Shown: positions 6,838 to 17,073 of the stretch, one piece after another
Position numbering within the stretch: the stretch's first letter is position 1
How the letters are laid out: each line of letters starts with the position of its first letter
NCBI RefSeq assembly: GCF_030503435.1
Contig: NZ_JAUKPO010000018.1
Coordinates: 62,001-126,000 of the forward strand
From: Rhodocytophaga aerolata
GTDB lineage: Bacteria > Bacteroidota > Bacteroidia > Cytophagales > 172606-1
Length of the DNA stretch: 64,000 nt
Direction of reading: 5' to 3'
The notes under the pieces: generated by a model
Database searches by the model: none
Seen by the model: only the letters and a program-made list of their open reading frames with translations
What the model was told of the DNA's origin: nothing
Made by a program: the position numbers and the translations under genes

Positions 6838-9800
6838 ATGAAGAAACACATTACCTATTTTCTGGCTCAAAGCATAGGCCTGTTGCTGCTGGGGCTGCCG
6901 CCAGGGTATGCCTTTGCCCAGAGTCAGTCCATGGCCCTCCACACACCGGAAACAGCTACTCACCTGCAAAATCTACAGCAAGCAGGCCAGTCGCTGAAAC
7001 GTGCCCTTTCCCAGCTGGAGCAAAAATATAAGATATCTATTATCGCCCGTGACCAGCTGTTGCATGGCAAGACGGCGGGGCAAGTCAGTACTTATACTTC
7101 CGTGGAAGAAGCCTTAACCGACGTACTCAAAGGAAGTAAACTAACGTTCAAAAAAATTAAGGAAGGCTTCTATGTGGTACGGCCGGTAGAGGAGAATATG
7201 CCTGGCAGAGACAAAACGGATTCCCTCTCTTCCCGCAATACAGCTGCTCCATCTTTAAAAGCCCAGCGGAATGCCCGTACCATAACAGGCAGGGTAATTG
7301 ACGAACAAAAGCAAGGCATTCCCGGCGTAAGCATCGTACTAAAAGGCACTACCACCGGAACGGCTACTGATGCGGAGGGGAATTACAGCCTGAATATCCC
7401 GGAAGAAAATGGCACGCTTATCTTTTCTTATATAGGCTATCTTTCGCAAGAAGTAGCCATTGGCAACCAGAATGAGATTAATATTACCTTAAGTCCGGAT
7501 ATTAAATCCCTGGAAGAAGTAGTGGTAGTCGGGTATGGTACATCCCGGAAAATAGACCTGACCGGATCGGTGGCCTCTGTAAAAATGGAAAATGTAGCCA
7601 TGCAGCCCAACGTAAATCTAGTGCAATCGTTACGCGGCTCCCTGGCCGGGGTTCAGGTTACCGATAATGGCCGGGCTGGTGCCGATGGCAGCATTGTGAT
7701 CCGTGGTTTTTCTTCCATCAGTGGCAGCAATGCCCCGCTGATCGTATTGGATGGCATTCCCTATTATGGAGGTTTGTCCGACATTAATTCGAATGACATT
7801 GAATCTATTGATATACTCAAAGATGGAAGTTCTGCCGCCATCTACGGTTCCCGGGCATCAAATGGCGTGATTATGATCACCACCAAAAAGGGCAAAGGCG
7901 ACCGCCCCAAACTCACCTATAGTGCCTATTACGGCATGTCGGATTTTGCCAGTGTTCCGAAAATGATGGGGCCGGAGCGGTATTTGCAATTGAAACAGGA
8001 TGCCAGCGCCTTTACCGGCAGGGACCTTACCCAACTCAACCCCCTGGAACAGGCAAACTATGATGCCGGACGTACCATAGATGTATGGGATGCCATTAAA
8101 CAGGATGCCCCGGTTCAAAGCCACGAACTGAGTATATCCGGTAAAACCAACCGGGTTACCTATTATTTGTCGGGCTCCTATGTAGATCAGAAATCTCCAC
8201 TCTATGGGGATGAGTTCAGCCGCTTGTCCAGCCGCCTAAACCTGGATGTAAACATTACCGACTGGCTAACTGTAGGAACTAATACCGGCTTTTCTGTAAA
8301 AGATTACTCTGGTATTGCCGCTGAATATGGGTATGCAAATCTGCTCAGCCCTTTTAGTGATTTGTATTTTGAGGATGGCTCTCCCAGGCGCTTGCCCATG
8401 AACGACGGCTTAGGTGTAAATCCGCTATTCAACACCCTGCATAACGATAACCGCGATGTGCGCTATAACCTGTTCAGCAATATTTACGCAGATGTAAAAC
8501 TTCCACTAAAAGGCTTAACCTACCGGATACGCAATGGAAATACGCTGTTGCAGAGTGAAGTATTCAACTATGCGCCTTCCTATAATAAAGAAGGCTTTAA
8601 TACCTTAGGCTCAGGTTCCAAATCGCATGGCAAAACCTATAATTTTTTACTCGAGAACATTCTACGCTACGACAAAGAAATCGGCTCTGGCCACAACATA
8701 GACCTTACCTTATTGTATGGCGTGGAGAGTTCAACCGTGAACGGCTCCTCCCTGTCAGCCAACAATATTTTCAATGATGCCTTATCTTACAACGGCCTGG
8801 GGATTGGCGAAAATCAAACCATTACTACTACAGCTACCGAATCAAAAGCAGTTTCAAGCATGGCCAGACTGGGCTACCGCTACCGCGAAAAATATATGCT
8901 TAACTTTACCGTGCGCCGCGATGGTTTCTCTGCCTTTGGCGATGGCAAAAAATATGGCGTATTTCCTTCCATGGGTGCCAGCTGGGTACTCTCCAACGAA
9001 AACTTTTTAGCACCTGTTACCTGGCTCGACCTGCTGAAACTGCGCTTTTCCTATGGAAAAAATGGCAACCGGGGCGTAGACCCTTACGCTACCTTAAGCA
9101 ATGTAAGTCCGGTATACTATGTATTCGGAGATGGTGGTGTACCGGCTACCGGGCTGAATCCTACTTCATTTCCCAATCCTCTGCTTGGCTGGGAAACTAC
9201 CCTGTCTTCCAACCTGGGCCTGGATTTTGGTTTCTTCAAAGGCCGCATTAATGGTTCTGTTGACGTATATACCCGCAACACCTCCGATTTGCTCCTGCAA
9301 CTTACCATTCCGAATGTAAACGGCTACAACCAGTTTTTTGCCAATGTTGGTAAAATGAATAACAAGGGTATTGAACTGACTTTGAATACTGCTAACCTGG
9401 ATACAAAAGGATTTCAATGGGCAAGTTCAGTGGTTTATACCTTAAACCGCAATGAGATTCTTGAACTCAACGGAAAAGAAGATGACATTGCCAGCCGCAG
9501 GTTTATCGGGGAGCCGCTCTTTTCGCACTACGACTATGTGTATGACGGCATCTGGCAGGAAGGCGAAGATTTCTCTATAGATCCTGCCGCAAAGCCAGGC
9601 TACCTTAAATTTAAAGACCTGAACGGGGATGGAAAAATAACCCCTGACGACCGGCAGGTGGTGGGCACCAGCCAGCCTGATTTTACGGTAGGGCTAACAA
9701 ATAATTTTACTTACAAAGGATTTACGCTGTCCTTTCTTTTCAACGGACGCGTAGGCGGCATCACCCCTAACCCGGTTACCAATCCGGGAACCAATTTCTA

Positions 9801-10152
9801 CGACCGGGTAAATGTACTGGACCTACCCTACTGGACACCAGAAAACCCGCTCACTGACAGGCCGAGTGTAGGATATCCTAATCCATTGGGATACGGCTTT
9901 TACGAGAAAAGAGATTATGTACGCTTGCAGGACGTAACCCTGGCCTATTCGCTTCCTGCCAATCTTATCAATAAAATCAGACTCGACAATGTGCGGGTAT
10001 ATATCAGCGGAAAAAACCTGAAAACCTGGACTGACTGGAATAACTATGACCCAGAAAATGGTGAAAACAGAATTTACAGACCTGCCTCAGGGGAAGAATT
10101 ATCAGGGCCTTTGATTAGATCCTGGGTACTTGGAATCAATATCGGACTATAA
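6838..10152 (+). CDS. SusC/RagA TonB-dependent receptor with signalling (STN) domain
   Basis: A receptor of about 1104 residues. I start it at ATG 6838 (MKKHITYFLAQSIG, signal peptide ending near YAFAQ); the frame extends 24 bases upstream only through a TTG. In order: STN domain (about 50-112), the periplasmic module that contacts FecR; carboxypeptidase-regulatory-like domain from about 147 (GRVIDEQKQGIPGVSIVLKG); SusC motif EEVVVVGYGT near 226; plug with the SusC signature GSSAAIYGSRASNGVIMITTK; 22-strand barrel ending in the aromatic-poor WVLGINIGL. It imports an oligosaccharide or similar ligand through the outer membrane with TonB energy, together with the SusD lipoprotein encoded 15 bp downstream. 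The STN domain ties it to the upstream FecI/FecR pair. Confidence 0.95.
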   Translation: MKKHITYFLAQSIGLLLLGLPPGYAFAQSQSMALHTPETATHLQNLQQAGQSLKRALSQLEQKYKISIIARDQLLHGKTAGQVSTYTSVEEALTDVLKGSKLTFKKIKEGFYVVRPVEENMPGRDKTDSLSSRNTAAPSLKAQRNARTITGRVIDEQKQGIPGVSIVLKGTTTGTATDAEGNYSLNIPEENGTLIFSYIGYLSQEVAIGNQNEINITLSPDIKSLEEVVVVGYGTSRKIDLTGSVASVKMENVAMQPNVNLVQSLRGSLAGVQVTDNGRAGADGSIVIRGFSSISGSNAPLIVLDGIPYYGGLSDINSNDIESIDILKDGSSAAIYGSRASNGVIMITTKKGKGDRPKLTYSAYYGMSDFASVPKMMGPERYLQLKQDASAFTGRDLTQLNPLEQANYDAGRTIDVWDAIKQDAPVQSHELSISGKTNRVTYYLSGSYVDQKSPLYGDEFSRLSSRLNLDVNITDWLTVGTNTGFSVKDYSGIAAEYGYANLLSPFSDLYFEDGSPRRLPMNDGLGVNPLFNTLHNDNRDVRYNLFSNIYADVKLPLKGLTYRIRNGNTLLQSEVFNYAPSYNKEGFNTLGSGSKSHGKTYNFLLENILRYDKEIGSGHNIDLTLLYGVESSTVNGSSLSANNIFNDALSYNGLGIGENQTITTTATESKAVSSMARLGYRYREKYMLNFTVRRDGFSAFGDGKKYGVFPSMGASWVLSNENFLAPVTWLDLLKLRFSYGKNGNRGVDPYATLSNVSPVYYVFGDGGVPATGLNPTSFPNPLLGWETTLSSNLGLDFGFFKGRINGSVDVYTRNTSDLLLQLTIPNVNGYNQFFANVGKMNNKGIELTLNTANLDTKGFQWASSVVYTLNRNEILELNGKEDDIASRRFIGEPLFSHYDYVYDGIWQEGEDFSIDPAAKPGYLKFKDLNGDGKITPDDRQVVGTSQPDFTVGLTNNFTYKGFTLSFLFNGRVGGITPNPVTNPGTNFYDRVNVLDLPYWTPENPLTDRPSVGYPNPLGYGFYEKRDYVRLQDVTLAYSLPANLINKIRLDNVRVYISGKNLKTWTDWNNYDPENGENRIYRPASGEELSGPLIRSWVLGINIGL

Positions 10153-10167
10153 TCTAACGGAACCCCT

Positions 10168-11841
10168 ATGAAAAATATACGAACATATATCAGCCTGTGC
10201 CTGGGTATGATGCTACTTTGTGTAGCCTGCGGTGAAGATTACCTCAAAGAACAAGCCCTGGACCGGTTCAGCCCGGAGAATTCCCTGGTCAATAAGTCAG
10301 GATTTGATGCTTACTTAGTTACCCTGCACCGTTTTGCCCGCGAAGAAAACTTTGAAGACCGCCCCGACCCAATGGGTAATGGAACGGATGTAGCTACCAG
10401 TGGCGTGGCAGACGGACGTTTTTTTACCGATTACACCCAGCTGAATTCGCAGACCGATGTAGTAGTCAGTTACTGGAACTGGGCCTATGCCAAAATGCTA
10501 AAGGTAGCCAATCTGGTGATTACCCGGGCAGAAAACCCCAACGTAAACTGGACAGAAGAAGAAAAAAATGCCGTACTGGCTGAGGCCAAATTCTTCCGGG
10601 CATATACCTACAATACGTTGGTAAATTTATACGGAGGCGTACCCATCATTGACCGGGAACAGTCTATACCTCGTTTTGATTTTGAGCGTGCCACAAGGCA
10701 GGAAGTATTACAGTTTGCCATGGAAGACCTGGAGTTTGCCGTACAACACCTGCCGTTGGTAAAAAGCGGATTAACGTCCGATGGACGGATTTTAAGGGCA
10801 GCCGGCCTTCACTTACTCACCGAAGTCTACATCAGCATGGGCCGGGTAACCAACGATGCCAGTTACTACGACAAAGCCATAGAAGCCGCCACCAAGGTAA
10901 TTGATAAAAGTGCCGGCGACTACCAGCTGATGACCGAGCGATTCGGGGATCTGCAACGGCCAGGCGATGTGTTCTCCGATTTATTCTGGACTGGCCAGCA
11001 AAACCGATCTTCCGGAAACCTGGAAACCATATGGGTAAGCCAGTACGAATTTGGTACACTTGGCGGGGGCGAGCAGGAAAACGTAACGGTGCGCTGGTGG
11101 GGACCCAAATTTGAAGATGCCAGAGCTGCCGATAACCGCAATGCCTTGCTGGTGAGCGATAGTCTGGGTAGATCTCAGGGCGGCAACCGGGGCACTGATT
11201 ATTTTCATTACACCATATGGAGTGATAAAAATGATATCCGCAACTCCCCCTATAATATCCGCCGGAAATGGTATAATAACAATAAAGCCTCCGCTTTTTT
11301 CGGGCAGGAATACAAAACGGCTAAAGGGCCTGATGGAAAGTTGTATGCCCTCAATGCAGATGGCTCTCTTAGCAATGTGGTGATAGACACCCTGCGGACA
11401 TTGTATCCCATGATCCGGAAAGTAGAAGGCAAGTATTTTTTCGGTGCTAACACTGGCAGAACATCCAATGATAAAATTAAAATGCGCCTGGCTGAAACCT
11501 ATCTACTCCGGGCCGAAGCATACCTGCTGAAAGGAGATCCCGCATCCGCCGCAGCAGATATTAATGTAGTACGGGCAAGGGCCAAAGCAGCCCCCATTAC
11601 AGCCGCTGATGTAAGCATTGATTATATACTCGACGAACGTGCCCGCGAGTTAATTATTGAAGAACCTAGGAGAAGAACCCTGGTACGAATGGGCCTGCTA
11701 TATGAACGCACCAAACTGTATAATTTCAGGTCAAAAACCACTATTCAGCCTTTTAATGAATTGTGGCCGATTCCGCAAAGCTTTATTGATGCCAACAAGG
11801 AGGCTACCATTGAGCAGAACCCTGGGTATCCTGGTGCCTGA
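10168..11841 (+). CDS. SusD/RagB outer-membrane lipoprotein
   Basis: A 557-residue surface lipoprotein. The lipobox LCVAC places the acylated cysteine at residue 21. The helical TPR-like scaffold of the SusD family is visible: AEAKFFRAYTYNTLVNLYGGVPII (about 137-160) and the C-terminal RLAETYLLRAEAYLLKGD / INVVRARA / DERARELIIEEPRRR region. It ends with the usual LWPIPQSFIDANKEA and NPGYPGA. It caps the SusC barrel encoded 15 bp upstream and binds the glycan ligand. The ligand cannot be read from the sequence. Confidence 0.95.
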   Translation: MKNIRTYISLCLGMMLLCVACGEDYLKEQALDRFSPENSLVNKSGFDAYLVTLHRFAREENFEDRPDPMGNGTDVATSGVADGRFFTDYTQLNSQTDVVVSYWNWAYAKMLKVANLVITRAENPNVNWTEEEKNAVLAEAKFFRAYTYNTLVNLYGGVPIIDREQSIPRFDFERATRQEVLQFAMEDLEFAVQHLPLVKSGLTSDGRILRAAGLHLLTEVYISMGRVTNDASYYDKAIEAATKVIDKSAGDYQLMTERFGDLQRPGDVFSDLFWTGQQNRSSGNLETIWVSQYEFGTLGGGEQENVTVRWWGPKFEDARAADNRNALLVSDSLGRSQGGNRGTDYFHYTIWSDKNDIRNSPYNIRRKWYNNNKASAFFGQEYKTAKGPDGKLYALNADGSLSNVVIDTLRTLYPMIRKVEGKYFFGANTGRTSNDKIKMRLAETYLLRAEAYLLKGDPASAAADINVVRARAKAAPITAADVSIDYILDERARELIIEEPRRRTLVRMGLLYERTKLYNFRSKTTIQPFNELWPIPQSFIDANKEATIEQNPGYPGA

Positions 11842-11910
11842 CTGTTTTAGCAACTCAGTATTACATACTTTCTCTTTTACTTTTACGAAATTCTTGGTAA
11901 GTTATATACA

Positions 11911-13176
11911 ATGAAAAGAAGACAATTTATTCAAAGCCTGGGTGCCTTCACTGCTTCTGGTATCCTCTCGCTTCATCCGGCTGCTCAGGCGATGGCCAAA
12001 GCCAAAAGAATTCTGCTGGTATCTGGCTGGCAGGATGTAAATATTGGCGATATTACCCATACGCCGGGGCTTTTACATATTCTGGAAACCTACCTGCCCG
12101 ATGTGCAGATTACCCTCTGGAAGCGAAGCAACGGAGCAAATGTAAAGGCCATGCTCAACCGGGATTTTCCTAAAGTAAATATTATCTATGGCAAAGTAGA
12201 TGAGGCGCGCAACGTAGATAATCCGGAGGTGCTGGAGGCATTTAAAAACAATGATTTTATGCTGCATGGCTCCGGGCCAAGCATTGTGGGGCAGGAAAAT
12301 CTGGAAGCCTGGGTAAAAGCAACCGGTAAACCATTTGGTATTTTCGGAACTACTATTCAGCAGATCAATCCGACACTCAAAGCTTTGCTCGAAAGGGCAA
12401 GCTTCATCTATACCAGGGAAACGGCTTCTATTAAGGTGCTAAAGGAAAATGGACTCTCAGGCGATCATATCGGATTTGCCCCGGATGCTACATTTTTTGT
12501 TAATCTGAAAGACGAAGCGAAAGCAAAAGCCTTTTTAGAAGAAAATAAGCTGGAGTCGAAAAAATTTATATGCGCCATCCCCCGCTTACGGTATACGCCT
12601 TACTACAAATGGGCCCCAGGCCCCAGCTGGACCCAGGAGCGGATTAAGCACATTGAAGAAACCAATGAAAAGCACAAAGAAGCCGACCATGCCAAACTCC
12701 GCGAAGCGATGATTGCCTGGGTAAGGCGAACCGGAAACAAAGTACTGGTATGCCCGGAAATGAGTTACCAGGTAGAAATTATGGATGAGTTGCTGATTAA
12801 CCCTTTGCCAGAAGATGTAAAGCCGATGGTGATCAAACGGGGGTACTGGCTTCCCGATGAAGCGGCCTCTGTGTATGCGCAGGCATTTTCTGTGCTAAGC
12901 TTTGAATGCCACTCGCCCATCATTGCAGCCGCCAACCGTACTCCGTTCTTTTATCTGCGCCAACCGGAAGACACCATCAAAGGGCAGATGTACTATGACC
13001 TGGGCTTCAACGACTGGGTATTTGAAATTGAGCAATCTACAGGCAAGCAAATCACTGAGCGCTTGATGGCCATGTGGAAGAATTATGGGGCGGCTAAGGA
13101 AAAACTGGCAACTGGTATGGGAAAGGTGGATGCCATCTACAAAAAGGCCACCCAGCGGGTAGCAAAAGTGGTTTAA
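11911..13176 (+). CDS. TAT-exported polysaccharide pyruvyl transferase-like protein
   Basis: A 421-residue protein starting MKRRQFIQSLGAFTASG, a twin-arginine signal (RRQFIQ) with a moderately hydrophobic core and an AQAMA cleavage region near residue 30. The mature part resembles the polysaccharide pyruvyl transferase / WcaK fold: an opening Rossmann strand ILLVSGWQDVNIGD, the glycine-rich LHGSGPSIVG segment, FGIFGTTIQQI, the IYTRETASIKVLKENGL element that in the family reads exposed-to-glycan, and a second Rossmann half with FECHSPIIAAA near 330. Family members are normally cytoplasmic and use phosphoenolpyruvate, so export is unusual. It lies 69 bp after susD and probably belongs to the same transcript. 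It could act on a periplasmic glycan, or may have lost the transferase activity. Confidence 0.72.
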   Translation: MKRRQFIQSLGAFTASGILSLHPAAQAMAKAKRILLVSGWQDVNIGDITHTPGLLHILETYLPDVQITLWKRSNGANVKAMLNRDFPKVNIIYGKVDEARNVDNPEVLEAFKNNDFMLHGSGPSIVGQENLEAWVKATGKPFGIFGTTIQQINPTLKALLERASFIYTRETASIKVLKENGLSGDHIGFAPDATFFVNLKDEAKAKAFLEENKLESKKFICAIPRLRYTPYYKWAPGPSWTQERIKHIEETNEKHKEADHAKLREAMIAWVRRTGNKVLVCPEMSYQVEIMDELLINPLPEDVKPMVIKRGYWLPDEAASVYAQAFSVLSFECHSPIIAAANRTPFFYLRQPEDTIKGQMYYDLGFNDWVFEIEQSTGKQITERLMAMWKNYGAAKEKLATGMGKVDAIYKKATQRVAKVV

Positions 13177-13974
13177 TCTTCTGGCCAATAAATCAGCCGC
13201 CATTCATACATATACTATTCTATCGGATTTATACCTGATAAAAAACAAAAAAATACAGCAGTTTGAAGGATGACATAACAAATTTTCCTTGTTATGCTTT
13301 TTAATTCAGACATGAACCACTTTACTAAGGAAGGCAGAAAGAGAGAAGATATAGCATCATAACTTTTGGGCTATTCTCAAAGAGGGAGGTACATGTGACT
13401 TCCCTCTTTGGGGTAGCCATATGCGTTAAAGTCTTAAAAGCTTACGATTTACTTTTGTAACCCCACCAACAAACAGGTACCCGGCTACTTACACCTTTCA
13501 AAAAAGCTGCGGATTCTTCTATGGATTTTTATGCCAGCTTTTATTAATCAAACGGATGTTGGTTTTGCCCAATAAATTGGCCTGTACACCCTGCTGTACA
13601 GCTGTAGTTTTTCAACTTTCCTACCAGAATTTTGTAAGGTGACTAGCCTTGGTGCTATGTATAGTACTGTATGGAATTTGTCACAGCCGATTATTCCCTT
13701 CCATATTTTCCCTACATATTACTTTTCTTACAGGAGGGTTTTCTTCTTACAAAGAAGATGAGCATATATTGTAGTATTTTGTTTTTATTGTTCTGTTACT
13801 GCTATAGACCGGTGCTTTACAGATACAGATCAAGGGAAGCAACTGTAGTGCAACAGCCAGCCCTGTATTCTTAAGAGTTTATACATCCACCTATTGACCG
13901 TTCACTTGTTAAACAGATATCAAAAACCATCTCCTACCCCAATCAGATTCACTTACCTCAATTTGTAGTTACTT
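13177..13974. other. Intergenic region of 800 bp
   Basis: Contains a perfect 10-bp inverted repeat CAAAGAGGGA / TCCCTCTTTG (13378-13387, 13401-13410) with a 13-nt loop, not followed by a T-run, so a poor intrinsic terminator. A 67-codon frame at 13671-13874 is hydrophobic (LFLLFCYCYRPVLYRY) but has no ribosome-binding site or family resemblance that I can see, and I do not call it a gene. Confidence 0.4.
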
Positions 13975-15825
13975 ATGAAACTCTGGGTGATACCTTTTCT
14001 TATACTACTAATAAGTTGCGCAAAAAGAATAGATACTGTACGTAGTGGAAGTTATGAATATAGCTTTACCCAACAGACGTTGACACCGGCAAATTCTTGG
14101 AGCCTGTTAATTACACCCCTCAAAAAAGATAGCGTTTCTCATCCCCCTATTAAATATTATCCTTCCGATTATTACAAAATTTTAAGTGTCGGACAAATTA
14201 GTGACAAACACTATGCCTGTATTCCTGTCAAAGACGGGCTTCTGGAAATCTCCGGAAGGGATTCGATCCGCTTTTTGAACAGGTATAACTCCTCACTGGC
14301 CAGCCTCGGTCCCATTCATCAGATGGTTGAGCAGGATAAATCTATATGGATAAATACCAGTTATCAACTCTACCGCCTCTATCAGAACGATACAATTGTT
14401 TACCAGCTGGGTCCACAGGGTACTTACCCCATACGTTCGATTAGCCCTGCTTCCTCCGGCATTTGGGCACAGGTTTCCGGAGATCTTTTTCTTATCCGTG
14501 AGAAAGCAGCAATTAAAATTGAATTGCCGGAAAATATATTACGCTGGGTGGCTTTATCTAACAGTCAAATGCAGGGTTACTCTGCTACCGGGGTATATAC
14601 GGTATCTGAACAAGCCGTTAGTTTTAAGAAGAAAGCCATTAGCCCATGGTTTCCTAAAACTTTACAGGAAACCAAAGGTAACTGGACCATCTCTTCTTTT
14701 TCCTATCAGAATGAACTGTATCTGATAGATCCCATAAATAAAAAAATCTATCTATTCACCGAGCAAGCAGATTATCAGGCTGATTTTAATGCTGCTCAAT
14801 ATAAAGGAATATCACCGGATAATGCGTTATGGACCATTGGTTACAACCATAAGGCCTACTGGCTACAGGTTTCGGCACCTGGCTGGCAAAATCGCATTAA
14901 GAATAATACTTTGCAAGCTCAACCCAAAGCAGTTCTTCCAGGGTACAATGAATTTACAGGTAGTAGCTTTTTAAGAAATAATGGAGAGCCTGTTGTGGTA
15001 AGTGCGCAGGACGGTACATTTTTTTACCGGCAAGGAAAGTTACATACAGCGAAGGAGGCGAACCTGACTACTATGAACTCCTTTCTTGAGCTGGAATCCC
15101 TTCCGCAGGAGGTGTATCTGAAAAAAGTCCCACCCACCTTATGGTCGCCTTATCTGCTCAACAAACCTATAGTAGCTGACAATGGCATACAATTTAATTT
15201 CTACTCTACCCAGGTGGACAGTAAAGGGGTAAGCTGGCTGGTTGACAATGGCAAGTTAACTTCCGGTTCGCCACTCTATCAGACGTACACCATAGCAGAG
15301 GAACTTGCAAAGCGGGGCTTAATCCTAGCAGAGCCACTGGAAAGCTTTTCTTTGCTGATTTCCTACCGGGTTTATATCAACAAGCAGGATATCATTCATA
15401 TTTTCGGAAAACATACCCTTATACTTTTTAATCCCGGAAAAAACGATTGGAAGGTTTATCCGATTCCGGCAAGCTCATCTGCTGAGATACACTATGGACG
15501 CATCTTCGAAGATACACAGGGATGGCTATGGTTCGAGGTATCGGAAAAAGGTATCTACTGCTTTGATGGGAAAACACTGCAACTCATGGTTCCATTAAGT
15601 AAAGTGGATTTTTGGCAAATAGATTCCGGCCGTCAACTGACAATGATCAAAGATAAGCTGATTGTGCTAATGGATCTGAGTGATGCCATTGCTGAGTTCT
15701 CTCCGGTGTTAGCCACCTTCCCCATCCAGGAAAGAGTATATGGGCTGGGTTCAGTTTCCGGGGTGGTTTGGAGAGGAAAAAAACCAGTACTAATCAACCA
15801 TGATGGATTTTACTTTTATCAGTAG
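13975..15825 (+). CDS. Propeller-type lipoprotein of unknown function
   Basis: A 616-residue lipoprotein: MKLWVIPFLILLISC puts the lipobox cysteine at residue 15. The mature protein is beta-rich with repeated short blocks. One block near residue 505, GRIFEDTQGWLWFEVSEKGI, closely resembles the two-component-regulator propeller repeat (IxEDxxGxLWFGTxxGI) found in periplasmic sensor domains of hybrid histidine kinases. Other blocks (DKSIWINTSYQLYRL near 125, SPASSGIWAQVSGDLFLI near 165) fit the same pattern. There is no kinase or DNA-binding domain, so it is a free-standing membrane-anchored propeller. It has its own position between two long spacers; no partner is apparent. Confidence 0.7.
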   Translation: MKLWVIPFLILLISCAKRIDTVRSGSYEYSFTQQTLTPANSWSLLITPLKKDSVSHPPIKYYPSDYYKILSVGQISDKHYACIPVKDGLLEISGRDSIRFLNRYNSSLASLGPIHQMVEQDKSIWINTSYQLYRLYQNDTIVYQLGPQGTYPIRSISPASSGIWAQVSGDLFLIREKAAIKIELPENILRWVALSNSQMQGYSATGVYTVSEQAVSFKKKAISPWFPKTLQETKGNWTISSFSYQNELYLIDPINKKIYLFTEQADYQADFNAAQYKGISPDNALWTIGYNHKAYWLQVSAPGWQNRIKNNTLQAQPKAVLPGYNEFTGSSFLRNNGEPVVVSAQDGTFFYRQGKLHTAKEANLTTMNSFLELESLPQEVYLKKVPPTLWSPYLLNKPIVADNGIQFNFYSTQVDSKGVSWLVDNGKLTSGSPLYQTYTIAEELAKRGLILAEPLESFSLLISYRVYINKQDIIHIFGKHTLILFNPGKNDWKVYPIPASSSAEIHYGRIFEDTQGWLWFEVSEKGIYCFDGKTLQLMVPLSKVDFWQIDSGRQLTMIKDKLIVLMDLSDAIAEFSPVLATFPIQERVYGLGSVSGVVWRGKKPVLINHDGFYFYQ

Positions 15826-16216
15826 ATTATACCTCACCTGGGAGCACCTATCAGGTAATAGGTTGCCCGGAATCGTCCGTTCATGTAATGACTACTATAT
15901 TCATTCTTAGAAATTAACCTCACTTACAAAGAGGCCTATGCCTCTGGTAAGGTACAATTTTTAAACCCCATCCCAATAGAGTTACCTTAACAGGCTGATC
16001 ACTAATGCTTGTTCCTTATGGCCATACCTTTCATCTATACCAGATTGCAGGAATCTGCACTTTCTCCCTATCTTCAGGAAGAAATACAATACACGCAGCA
16101 TTCATAATTGTTAGCTATTGAGAGGGCTTAAAGGCTCCTATGCGCAATTGATTAGCATCTTATGCTGCTAAAACTCTACATTCCAGGTTTGTACTAAACT
16201 TTTCAAGAATCCAGTC
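15826..16216. other. Intergenic region of 390 bp
   Basis: Holds a small hairpin AGAGGC-CTAT-GCCTCT (15930-15945) without a T-run, and a 12-bp sequence TTGTTAGCTATT (16108-16119) that also occurs at 1801-1812. No gene seen. Confidence 0.4.
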
Positions 16217-16768
16217 ATGAATGCAAAGCAATTTTTTAAGATCAGGCTATATATTACTGCCTTATTAGCCATAAGTATCTGGACACTTTTGGCGTGGAAT
16301 CATTTTCATGGGGGCATACCATCTCACCATATACTGGCCGATGAAGAATTACCTGCTTTTTCTAACGGATGGGGTGCTCTTTTACTTCCGATGCTAACCT
16401 GGTTCCTGTTGTATCGCATCCATAAAAGTGTTTTTGGCAGCAAGCCTGGTGCTTCTCAACCTCCAAAGATATTGTTGAATAAGCTCTATGGGTTTACGGC
16501 TTCCTTGGTATTCGGAATTTTACTCTCTGTTTTCTTTACTTTAGCATATACTCAACTATGCGGGTATATGCTGCTGGGGCTACTTCCCCTTGGCATTTTC
16601 TTTCCAATTTATCGACCCGAGTACCTATTGGGCTTTGTCTTGGGCATGACCTTTACCTTCGGTGCCGTGCTGCCAACAGGAATCGGAATTATCATAGGGA
16701 TGTTAGCATTTGGGCTATTTGTATCCTTGCGGTACATTATACATTTTCTAAGGTTGAAATCTGCTTAA
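16217..16768 (+). CDS. Small integral membrane protein, unknown
   Basis: A 183-residue protein with about five hydrophobic helices: 12-28, 55-70, 92-113, 117-131 and 137-170. The N-terminus MNAKQFFKIRLYI is basic and the loop after the second helix carries the positive charges (RIHKSVFGSK), consistent with the inside-positive rule. The C-terminus RYIIHFLRLKSA is basic as well. No motif links it to a transporter or enzyme family I recognise. It stands between long spacers and may be a single-gene unit. Confidence 0.65.
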   Translation: MNAKQFFKIRLYITALLAISIWTLLAWNHFHGGIPSHHILADEELPAFSNGWGALLLPMLTWFLLYRIHKSVFGSKPGASQPPKILLNKLYGFTASLVFGILLSVFFTLAYTQLCGYMLLGLLPLGIFFPIYRPEYLLGFVLGMTFTFGAVLPTGIGIIIGMLAFGLFVSLRYIIHFLRLKSA

Positions 16769-17073
16769 CTTCTTTTCTGAGCGGGCTTACCTATATACCC
16801 TTCAATTAACTACTTTTCTGGTGTCCGGATGAGTACCTACTCTACTTCTGTATTTTCATGGAGTTTGCCCAAATTAAGAATAAATGAATAGCTTTCTTTC
16901 GGGTTATTAGTCTATAGGAAGGTAAACATTATGAGTTCAATATTGGTGGCATTGCTTGGAAGAGTATGAGAACCTGGGCAATGGTGTAGAAAAACCAAAC
17001 TATTCTTATGGAAAGTAGAGAGCCTATGCATCATTAGATAAAAATTTATCTAGGCACATTAAACCAAATAACG
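16769..17073. other. Intergenic region of 305 bp
   Basis: No gene, repeat or convincing promoter seen before the exbD-like gene. Confidence 0.4.

Noticed and set aside
13378-13410. Inverted repeat CAAAGAGGGA / TCCCTCTTTG as a terminator
   Set aside because: The stem is good, but no T-run follows on either side, so I list it only as a repeat in the spacer.
13671-13874. 67-codon hydrophobic frame
   Set aside because: No ribosome-binding site, no similarity recognised, and located in an AT-rich spacer where such frames arise by chance.
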